Source: Sinomonas albida
GTDB lineage: Bacteria > Actinomycetota > Actinomycetes > Actinomycetales > Micrococcaceae
Assembly (NCBI RefSeq): GCF_004919045.1
Contig: NZ_SWDW01000018.1
Location: forward strand, 1-63,774
Direction: 5' to 3'
DNA: 63,774 nucleotides
Made by a program: the position numbers and the translations under genes. Below the pieces are notes generated by a model. That model worked only from the letters and a program-made list of their open reading frames with translations, had not been told where the DNA came from and searched no databases. This document shows positions 8,630-15,100 of this stretch, piece by piece; within the stretch, counting starts at the first letter, position 1; every line of letters starts with the position of its first letter.

Positions 8630-10065
8630 CAGCGTCCTGCCTTGGTGTCGAGACCGGGCTTCAGGCCGAGGTCGTCGGTCGCGACCTTGTACGTCTCGCG
8701 GACCCAGATGAGGGTGACAAGGGCCGAGAGGCCGCAGCACACCGCAGTGAACACGGCCACCGGCACCCAGCCGTCGGGGCCGGGGCGGACGACGGCGGCG
8801 GCGATGGTGGGCGCGAAGCCCGTCACGATGAGCCCGAGCTGGGAGGAGATGGCGGCGCCTGAGTAGCGAATGCGGGTCGGGAACATCTCGGCGACGATCG
8901 CCGGACCGAGCGGGTTGACCATGCCGTAGCCGATCACCATGACGATGATCGAGGTCGCGAAGACGAGCGGGACGTTCTTCTGGGAGATGGACCAGAAGTA
9001 GGCGAAGATCATGACCGCGCAGATCACGTTGCCGGCGATGAAGACGGGCTTCCGGCCGATCCGGTCCGCGAGGGCGCCGAACAGTGGCTGGGCCACGAGC
9101 GCGAGGCCCGCGGTGACGATTGTGGTGGTGAGCATGATGCTGCTCGAGACTAAATGGCCGTTCGTCGCGTACGAGAGGCTGAAGGCGGAGACGATCGTCG
9201 AGACGACGGCCCACACACCGAACAGGACGACCTTGATGATCGTGGGCCAGTAGTCCCGGAGCACGACCTTGAGCGGGAGTTCGAGGCGTGTCTCCCCGGT
9301 CTCGCGGGCCTGCTCGAAGAGCTCGGCCTCGGGGACGCGGCGGCGGATGACGAAACCGGCCGCAGCGACGATGAAGCTCGCGAGGAACGGGATGCGCCAG
9401 CCCCACGCGACGAGGTCGGACTGCGGCATGAAGGAGACAACGAGGAACGCGAGCGAGGCGAGCATGATGCCGGCCGCGGCGCCCGTGTTGACCCAGCTCG
9501 CGAAGAACGCGCGCCGGCCGGCCGGGGCGTGCTCGAGCGAGAGCGTCACGGCGCCGACCGACTCGCCGGCCGCGGAGATGCCCTGGAGTACCCGCAGCAG
9601 CACGAGGGCTACGGGCGCGGCGGCACCGATCATCGACGCGGGCGGCAGGCAGCCGATGAGGAACGTCGCGAGACCCATCGACACGAGGGTGAACACGAGC
9701 ATCTGCTTGCGCCCGATCCTGTCGCCGAAGTGGCCGATGAATGCCGCGGCGAGCGGTCGCACCACGTACCCGATGCCGAGCGTCGCCATCGAGAGGAACT
9801 GCCCGAGGAGCGGGTCGATCCCAGGAAAGAAGATCTTGTTGAAGATCAGGGCCGAGGCCGACCCGTAGATGAAGAAGTCGTAGTACTCGAGCGTGCTGCC
9901 GACGAAGCTTGCGGCCGCGGCCTTGCGGGCGTGCTGTCCGGGCGCGGCGGCGACTGCTTGGGCTGTGCCGTTGAGGCTGTTGGTGCTGTCTGTGCTGTTC
10001 GTGCTGTTCGTGCTGTTCGTGCTGTTGGCGCTGTCTGTGCTGTTCGTGGCGGGACCAGCCGTCAT
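8629..10065 (-). CDS. MFS transporter, metabolite:H+ symporter (MHS) family
   Basis: 478 residues. After a 40-residue Asn/Ser/Thr-rich tail come 12 membrane segments with the MHS signatures STLEYYDFFIYG in helix 1, GHFGDRIGRKQ (motif A), LLRVLQGISAAGE and WGWRIPFLASF. The family (ProP, KgtP, shikimate and aromatic-acid transporters) imports organic acids or osmolytes with protons. AGGAGATCC precedes the ATG. It is the first gene of an operon with the CocE-type hydrolase and DUF3237 gene and is divergent from the PaaX-like regulator. The N-terminal tail is made by a 9-bp DNA repeat. Confidence 0.9.
   Translation of the reverse strand: MTAGPATNSTDSANSTNSTNSTNSTDSTNSLNGTAQAVAAAPGQHARKAAAASFVGSTLEYYDFFIYGSASALIFNKIFFPGIDPLLGQFLSMATLGIGYVVRPLAAAFIGHFGDRIGRKQMLVFTLVSMGLATFLIGCLPPASMIGAAAPVALVLLRVLQGISAAGESVGAVTLSLEHAPAGRRAFFASWVNTGAAAGIMLASLAFLVVSFMPQSDLVAWGWRIPFLASFIVAAAGFVIRRRVPEAELFEQARETGETRLELPLKVVLRDYWPTIIKVVLFGVWAVVSTIVSAFSLSYATNGHLVSSSIMLTTTIVTAGLALVAQPLFGALADRIGRKPVFIAGNVICAVMIFAYFWSISQKNVPLVFATSIIVMVIGYGMVNPLGPAIVAEMFPTRIRYSGAAISSQLGLIVTGFAPTIAAAVVRPGPDGWVPVAVFTAVCCGLSALVTLIWVRETYKVATDDLGLKPGLDTKAGR
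9966..10047. repeat. 9-bp tandem repeats coding an NST tail
   Basis: The start of the MHS transporter gene is built from a 9-bp unit (GTGCTGTTC on the plus strand) read as Asn-Ser-Thr with NSTD and NSA variants, about nine copies. Repeat number could change by slippage without shifting the frame. Confidence 0.85.
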
Positions 10066-10203
10066 TGCGGATCTCCTGGTGTGGCGGGTGTGCAGCGGAA
10101 GTGGGGTGTGCTGAGGGGGAACGAGTGCGCCGTGGGTGGGGGACGTCGTTGTCTCGAGGTGCCCGCGGTAAGGGCGGGTGCCTGCGGTAAGGGCGGGTGA
10201 GCT

Positions 10204-10314
10204 GTGTGGGCTCCGTCACTCAATGCCTCTATAGTTGCGTTAATTCCGACGAGCGTCAATAAATATGCAAAGTTTCTTATCGCAGAGAACTTCCGCGACT
10301 GCGAAGATGGGGCT
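10204..10314. promoter_or_regulatory. AT-rich divergent promoter region, MHS operon / paaX-like
   Basis: The only markedly AT-rich stretch nearby (10226-10290). It contains two direct 8-bp boxes GCGTTAAT (10237-10244) and GCGTCAAT (10253-10260), 16 bp apart, which are candidates for the PaaX-like repressor. The frame of the regulator stays open through this region, but the residues it would add look non-coding. Confidence 0.5.
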
Positions 10315-11220
10315 GTGCGCTACGACGGAGAAGGGCGGGTCAGCGCGACCGCCGTCGACTTTCCGAGGCCCCAGCGAGGGGGCACGAGCCAGCATCTCCT
10401 CGTGACGATGCTCGGCGAATTCTGGCGGTTCACCGACCTCTGGCTCCCGGTGCGCGTCATCGTGCGGCTCGCCGAGGATGTGGGGCTGAGCCGTTCCGCC
10501 GTGGCCACCGCCCTGAGTCGGCTCACCGCGCGCGGCGTCCTGGAGAACGACGGCGGGGGCCGGGCTTCGCGCTATCGCTTCACCGCGGCGGCGCGCGCCC
10601 GCCTCGTGGTCGGCACCGCCCAGGTCGGCCAGTTCGGCGACCCGAGCGTGCCCTGGGACCGCCGGTGGACCGCCGTCGCCTTTTCAGTGCCAGAGACGGA
10701 ACGCGAGATCCGCGAGGCCTTCCGGGCGCGGCTCAAGTGGCTGGGGTTCGCGCCCGTGTACGGCGCGCTGTGGTTCTCACCGCGCGACCGCATGGAACAG
10801 GTGCAGGAGATCGCCGAGGGTTACGGTGTGGACGACTTCATGGCGTTCCGCGTCGACGACGACGCGTTCGAGGGCCGGCGCCCGGCGATCGTCGACACGG
10901 CCGAGCCGCCCCAGCGGTACGCCGAGTTCGCCGCCGCCAACGAGGCTCGCCTCGAGCGGCTGCGCGCGGGGGAGGTTGACGTGCAGGAGGGGTTCCGCGC
11001 GCGCATCGAGGTGCTCGACGAGTGGCGTGCCTTCCCGTGGGACGACCCCGGGATGCCGTACGAGCTGCTGCCGGACGACTGGCCGCTCCTGCGCGCGCGG
11101 CGCGCGTTCGTGTCAGTGTTCGAGGGGACGGCCGCGCTCGCCGAGCGCCACGTTCGCACCGTCCTCGGTGAGCTCGCCCCGGAGGCGGGGGCCGGCGTCG
11201 TCGTTCCTCTGAGCATTTGA
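10315..11220 (+). CDS. PaaX-like transcriptional repressor
   Basis: 301 residues from GTG 10315 (GATGGGG just upstream). It shows the three PaaX parts: an N-terminal winged helix (LVTMLGEFWRF... LSRSAVATALSRLTARGVL, residues about 30-85), a central ferredoxin-like domain (RRWTAVAFSVPETEREIREAFRARLKWLGF), and a C-terminal domain (ARIEVLDEWRAFPWDDPGMPYELLP). PaaX-type proteins repress catabolic genes and are released by a CoA-thioester ligand; the ligand here is unknown. It is divergent from the MHS-hydrolase operon, which it most likely controls along with itself. A longer form from GTG 10204 is possible but its extra residues cover the promoter. Confidence 0.85.
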   Translation: MRYDGEGRVSATAVDFPRPQRGGTSQHLLVTMLGEFWRFTDLWLPVRVIVRLAEDVGLSRSAVATALSRLTARGVLENDGGGRASRYRFTAAARARLVVGTAQVGQFGDPSVPWDRRWTAVAFSVPETEREIREAFRARLKWLGFAPVYGALWFSPRDRMEQVQEIAEGYGVDDFMAFRVDDDAFEGRRPAIVDTAEPPQRYAEFAAANEARLERLRAGEVDVQEGFRARIEVLDEWRAFPWDDPGMPYELLPDDWPLLRARRAFVSVFEGTAALAERHVRTVLGELAPEAGAGVVVPLSI

Positions 11221-11287
11221 GGCCGTCCCGCTCGCGCGCTCCCGCGCCCGGGCGGTCCGCTCACAGGCCAAAGGCCGGGGCCCCGCG

Positions 11288-11776
11288 CTACCTGTCGATC
11301 CGGTAGATGCCCACGAGGTAGCTGCCGAGCGCCACTGCCCACAGGGAGGCCATGATCATCGAGCTGAAGTCTTCGGCGTAGTTGAGGAAGCTTCCCCCGT
11401 TGAAGCCCGCGCCGACGATCGCAATGAAGCCGACGATCGAGCTCCAGTGCGCGGCGCGGCTACGGCTCCCCAAGGACAGCACGACAGAGACGAGCGCCAC
11501 GATCACGAGAAGCAGCCCCATCCCAGCGTGCGATGCGAGCCACAGGCCGCCGCTCGCCGTCGCCCACGACACGCTTTGCACAACCCCGGTGAAATACTCG
11601 GGCGGATTCGCCCCGGGGTGGTTGTCGGGGATCTTGACGAAGAGATTGACGGTCATCCCGAGCAGGAATTGGATCAGGAGCAGGATGCACAGGATGAACT
11701 CGATGCGCCGCACTCGCTGCGCTCGCCGCTCCGGGAAGGTCGGGCGCCACGTGCGGCGACCCGGTTCTGTGGTCAC
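11288..11776 (-). CDS. four-helix integral membrane protein, unknown
   Basis: 162 residues with four membrane segments (roughly 25-47, 80-105, 112-130, 140-157). The first is FILCILLLIQFLLGMTVNLF, followed by an external loop DNHPGANPPEYFTGVVQ. The GTG start has GAGGAGGACAC directly upstream. The pattern resembles small actinobacterial membrane proteins without known activity. It is transcribed towards the PaaX-like gene and stands alone. Confidence 0.75.
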   Translation of the reverse strand: MTTEPGRRTWRPTFPERRAQRVRRIEFILCILLLIQFLLGMTVNLFVKIPDNHPGANPPEYFTGVVQSVSWATASGGLWLASHAGMGLLLVIVALVSVVLSLGSRSRAAHWSSIVGFIAIVGAGFNGGSFLNYAEDFSSMIMASLWAVALGSYLVGIYRIDR

Positions 11777-11866
11777 GTGTCCTCCTCGCGATCTCTGGGG
11801 ATCGCCCCGGGGTCGGAGCGGGCGTGCCGGGCCTGTTCGGGCCTTCTCGGGCCTGATCGCCAGAGC

Positions 11867-11895
11867 TTGGACCAGCCTTTCGACAGTCTAGGATG
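11867..11895 (+). promoter_or_regulatory. promoter of the SMP-30 gene
   Basis: TTGGAC (11867-11872), a 17-bp spacer and TAGGAT (11890-11895) form a good housekeeping promoter. Its -10 box overlaps the ATG at 11893, so that ATG cannot be the start; transcription should begin near 11902 and the next in-frame ATG, 11914, follows. Confidence 0.7.
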
Positions 11896-11913
11896 GCGCG
11901 GCAGAATCAAGCC

Positions 11914-12960
11914 ATGCCGACAGGTCACCCAGATTCCCTTCCCTCTGGCCCGCTCTCGTCCGAGCTCTTCGCCGGTCCGCTCGAGCTCCTTCACACCGGA
12001 AGCGTATGGGCGGAGGGGCCCGTGTGGGTCCCGTCCTCGCAGACGGTGCGCTGGAGCGACATCCCGAACGACCGGATCCTCGAGTTCGACCCCGCGACGG
12101 GCCGCGCCCGCGAGTACGCGACCGGGGTCGAATTCACGAACGGCCGGACGCTCGACGCCGAGGGCCGTGTGGTGCAGTGCAGCCACGGCCTGCGCCGCGT
12201 GGAGCGGGACGACGACGGCGTGGTGACGGGACTGGTCGACCGGTTCGAGGGGCGGCGTCTCAACTCGCCCAACGACGTAGTCGTGGCCCGCGACGGTGCC
12301 ATCTGGTTCACGGACCCGCCCTATGGGATCCTGCCCGGGACGGTCGAGGGCCACGAGGGCGAGCAGGAATACGGGGGGTGCTACGTTTTCCGCTTCGATC
12401 CCACGACTGCGGAGCTCACGCCCGTCATCACGGACATGGTGCACCCGAACGGACTCGCGTTCTCGCCTGATGAGTCGCTCCTCTACGTCGCCGACACCGC
12501 GGGGTCGGCCCACGGAGTGCCGTTCCGGATCGCTGTGTACGACGTTGCTGCCCACGGCGAGCGGGACAATGTCGCCGCGCACGACATGCGGGACAACATC
12601 GCCGCGGACGACGCGCCGGAAGACATCGCCGCGGACGACGCGCGGGCCAGCCTCGCCGCAGACGACGCGCGGGCCCCCGTGTGCAGCGGTGGGCGCACCT
12701 TCGTCGCGTTCGACGACGACCATCCCTCCGACGGCTTCCGCGTGGACACCGAGGGGCGCATCTGGACGTCCGCGGGCGCGTCTGTGCAGGTGTTTTCGCC
12801 CGACGCGGGGCTCCTCGCGAGCGTCGAGCTCCCGGAGCGGGTCGCGAACCTGTGCTTTGGCGGCCCCGACGGCCAGGACCTCTACATCACCGCGACGACG
12901 AGCCTCTACCGGATTCGCGCGGCGGCGCGCGACGCAACGAGCGCGGCGTTGCGCGGCTGA
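11914..12960 (+). CDS. SMP-30/gluconolactonase-family lactonase
   Basis: A 348-residue six-bladed propeller of the SMP-30/LRE family. Metal-binding positions known in the family are present: Glu in AEGPVW, Asn in LNSPNDVVV, and Asp in SDGFRVDTEGRIW. FTDPPYG and HPNGLAFSPDESLLYVADT are also typical. It should open a sugar lactone in the cytoplasm; the substrate is not certain. The start at ATG 11914 follows from the promoter at 11867-11895. Odd: about 45 residues of repeated AADDAR-type sequence sit between the fourth and fifth blades (about 209-250), absent from normal members. Confidence 0.88.
   Translation: MPTGHPDSLPSGPLSSELFAGPLELLHTGSVWAEGPVWVPSSQTVRWSDIPNDRILEFDPATGRAREYATGVEFTNGRTLDAEGRVVQCSHGLRRVERDDDGVVTGLVDRFEGRRLNSPNDVVVARDGAIWFTDPPYGILPGTVEGHEGEQEYGGCYVFRFDPTTAELTPVITDMVHPNGLAFSPDESLLYVADTAGSAHGVPFRIAVYDVAAHGERDNVAAHDMRDNIAADDAPEDIAADDARASLAADDARAPVCSGGRTFVAFDDDHPSDGFRVDTEGRIWTSAGASVQVFSPDAGLLASVELPERVANLCFGGPDGQDLYITATTSLYRIRAAARDATSAALRG
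12541..12681 (+). repeat. in-frame ~30-bp repeats inside the SMP-30 gene
   Basis: Five degenerate copies of a unit read as (A)AADDARASL / AAHDMRDNI. The two last copies share GCCGCAGACGACGCGCGGGC. The insert lies in a propeller loop and keeps the frame open. Confidence 0.8.
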
Positions 12961-13005
12961 GCCCGCCCCAGCGCGCGGCCCAGCGGCCGGAAGATTCTTG
13001 AGGTA

Positions 13006-13057
13006 GATCCTAGATCCACAAAATCTCTTGTACAAGAGATTTTGTGGACCTAGGATC
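13006..13057. promoter_or_regulatory. 52-bp near-perfect palindrome, ArsR operator-promoter
   Basis: The left half starts GATCCTAGATCCACAAAATC and the right half mirrors it around a TGTACA centre at 13031/13032, with one mismatched pair in 26. It contains TTGTAC (13028-13033), 17 bp, and TAGGAT (13051-13056), and the ATG of the ArsR gene follows after 6 bases at 13063. So it is a complete promoter with its operator laid over it, and the message should be leaderless. Confidence 0.85.
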
Positions 13058-13062
13058 GGGCC

Positions 13063-13620
13063 ATGACGAGCGATGACATCCGAACAATCACGGATGCCGA
13101 AGTCCTCAAGGCGCTTGCGTCGCCGATCAGGACGCGGTTGTTGGATTCCCTGAAGGTCCATGGGCCCGCCACGGCGTCGACCCTGGCTCAGTTGACGCAG
13201 ACAGCGGTGGGGAGTGCCAGCCACCACCTTCGGGTGCTGGCGGAGGCGGGGCTGATCGTCGAGGTCCCAGAACGTGCGCGCGACGGGCGCGAACGATGGT
13301 GGGGACTGGCCAACAGGGGTGTCCAGTGGAGCTCCCAAGACTTCACCGAGCCCAGCGGACAGCTCATTGCGGACGCAGCTTCGCGCCTCGCTTTCCAGCG
13401 CCAGATCGAGCACACCCTTCGTTGGCTCGACGATCCCGACGCAGAGCCGGAGTGGAGGGCGAGCGCCTTCGCGACCCAGGCGTGGATGTGGCTCACCCCG
13501 GACGAGTTGAGTAGCTTGCAGCGCGAGGTTCTCGAGGTTTTCGACCGATTCGCTGGGCGCGAGCACGAAGGCCGTGCGCCGGTCCTCTGCTTCGCCAAGG
13601 GCTTTCCGAGCCAGCCGTGA
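13063..13620 (+). CDS. ArsR-family winged-helix regulator
   Basis: 185 residues. The N-terminal winged helix runs from about 12 to 85: LKALASPIRTRLLDSLKVHGP, then ATASTLAQLTQTAVGSASHHLRVL split here as helix 3-4, and a wing with RARDGRERWWGL. The C-terminal half has the long helices seen in larger ArsR proteins that sense drugs or steroids rather than metals; no metal-binding Cys cluster is visible. Its stop overlaps the start of the MFS gene (GTGA), so it probably represses its own operon and the exporter through the palindrome at 13006-13057. Confidence 0.88.
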   Translation: MTSDDIRTITDAEVLKALASPIRTRLLDSLKVHGPATASTLAQLTQTAVGSASHHLRVLAEAGLIVEVPERARDGRERWWGLANRGVQWSSQDFTEPSGQLIADAASRLAFQRQIEHTLRWLDDPDAEPEWRASAFATQAWMWLTPDELSSLQREVLEVFDRFAGREHEGRAPVLCFAKGFPSQP

Positions 13621-14873
13621 GCATCTACCGCAATCGGTACTTTGTCCGGTTCTGGGCCGGCGAAGCGATCAGCGTGACCGGCGCGGCCGCTGCGAGCGTG
13701 CTCCTGCCGCTGCTCGCGATCGAGACGCTGCACGCGAACCCCGCCTGGATGGGCATCATCAGTGCAGCCGTCTGGCTTCCGTGGCTCATCGTGGGGCTCC
13801 CGGCCGGGGCATGGGTCGACGCGCTCCCCCCGAGGATCGTCATGATTATGGCCAATCTCTTGGGCATCATCGCCTACGGCTCAATCTTGGTCGCGGCTGC
13901 GTTCGGAGTGCTCGCGCTCGCGCAGATCGCGGCCGTCGCGTTCGCGGGCGGCGTGGCTTCGGTCTTCTTCCGGACCGCGTATTCGAAACTCGTTGTCGCC
14001 CTCGTCGAGGTCGATGACCGGCCGCGCGCCAACAGCCTCCTGTTCGGAACCGAACAAGCCGCCTACACCGCCGGGCCTGGTCTGGGCGGAATTCTGGCCC
14101 AGGCTTTCGGAGCCGCTCTCGGGCTCTTCTCCAATGTTGCCGGGCTGGTGATCTCGACGATCTGTCTGCTGGCCATCAAACCGAAGCCACCTGAGGCGCA
14201 GACGGCGCGACTCCCTTTGGGACGCGCCATTCGGGAAGGCCTGGCCTTGGTCTTCGGTGATCGCCATCTGAGGTTCTTCACTCTGACGGGTGCCGCCGCG
14301 AACTTTGGGCTGACCGGACAAACCACGGTGCTGACCTTGTGGCTGGTTCGGGATCTGCGCCTGGAGCCCGTCGCCGTCGGTGGGTTCCTCGCCGTGGTGT
14401 CCATCGGCGGGATCGCGGGGGCGCTCGCGGCGCCGAGCGTTGCTCTCCGATGGGGAGACGCTCGGGGCACTGCACTGGCGCTTACCGTCGGCGCTGTCGC
14501 GATGCCGCTCTATGCCATTGCTGGGACCGGCTTGATGGCATGGGCTGCCGCCGCCTGCGTGGCCTTCGGAGCAGGTGGAATAGCCGCGTCCAACGTGATG
14601 CGCCGGTCGTGGATCCAGAACTACGTTCCCGAGCATCTTCTGGGCCGTCAGGGCACGAGTGCCCAGCTCGTCAACTTCGGAACCATGCCGCTGGCGGCCA
14701 TCGTTGCGGGGTCTCTGGGAGAAGCCTTCGACCTGCGGCTCGTGATCCTCGGCATGGGCCTCATCGTCACCGCCGCCAACGGGACGGTTTGGGCGCAGCC
14801 GTGGCTGCGAGCGAGCCGCCAACTCCCGATCCGCACGGAGAACCCACGTTCGGACCTGCAGCGGATCGACTAA
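13617..14873 (+). CDS. MFS exporter (EntS/MFS_3-like)
   Basis: 418 residues, 12 membrane segments. It starts SIYRNRYFVRFWAGEAIS, a typical opening for the MFS_3 group (EntS, macrolide exporters), followed by VGLPAGAWVDALPPRIVM (motif A variant) and RPRANSLLFGTEQAAYTAGPGLGG in the middle (shown here in parts: RANSLLFGTEQ and AGPGLGG). The group exports siderophores or antibiotics. GTG 13617 overlaps the ArsR stop by four bases, so it is co-translated and probably induced when the ArsR protein releases DNA. Confidence 0.85.
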   Translation: MSIYRNRYFVRFWAGEAISVTGAAAASVLLPLLAIETLHANPAWMGIISAAVWLPWLIVGLPAGAWVDALPPRIVMIMANLLGIIAYGSILVAAAFGVLALAQIAAVAFAGGVASVFFRTAYSKLVVALVEVDDRPRANSLLFGTEQAAYTAGPGLGGILAQAFGAALGLFSNVAGLVISTICLLAIKPKPPEAQTARLPLGRAIREGLALVFGDRHLRFFTLTGAAANFGLTGQTTVLTLWLVRDLRLEPVAVGGFLAVVSIGGIAGALAAPSVALRWGDARGTALALTVGAVAMPLYAIAGTGLMAWAAAACVAFGAGGIAASNVMRRSWIQNYVPEHLLGRQGTSAQLVNFGTMPLAAIVAGSLGEAFDLRLVILGMGLIVTAANGTVWAQPWLRASRQLPIRTENPRSDLQRID

Positions 14874-15100
14874 CGAGACCCTAACGGCCGACGCGAATCC
14901 TGGACCCGCCGCTTGAGCCGAGCGCTTCTGCGTCTCGATCGCTCACAAATTCGCGATCGCTCGCACCGCCTCCTGACCCTCGTGGGCATCGATCGCGGAG
15001 GGCATCGAGGGCACCACGAAAAGGCCAGACGGTTCTGCGCTACTCCTATCGAGTCATCGCGTGTCGACTGGTCGCGGAAATTGGCGGAACCGGTGGCGCA

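Noticed and set aside
6881-10219. One 1112-residue protein covering the hydrolase and the MHS transporter region
   Set aside because: The upstream 500 codons are a shadow frame of the transporter; the hydrolase family start is at 8629.
11893-11913. ATG 11893 as the start of the SMP-30 gene
   Set aside because: It overlaps the -10 box TAGGAT of a good promoter; ATG 11914 follows the expected RNA start.
14874-15100. Gene or RNA in the 227-bp gap after the MFS exporter
   Set aside because: Short plus-strand frame with no ribosome site or codon bias, and no recognisable RNA structure.
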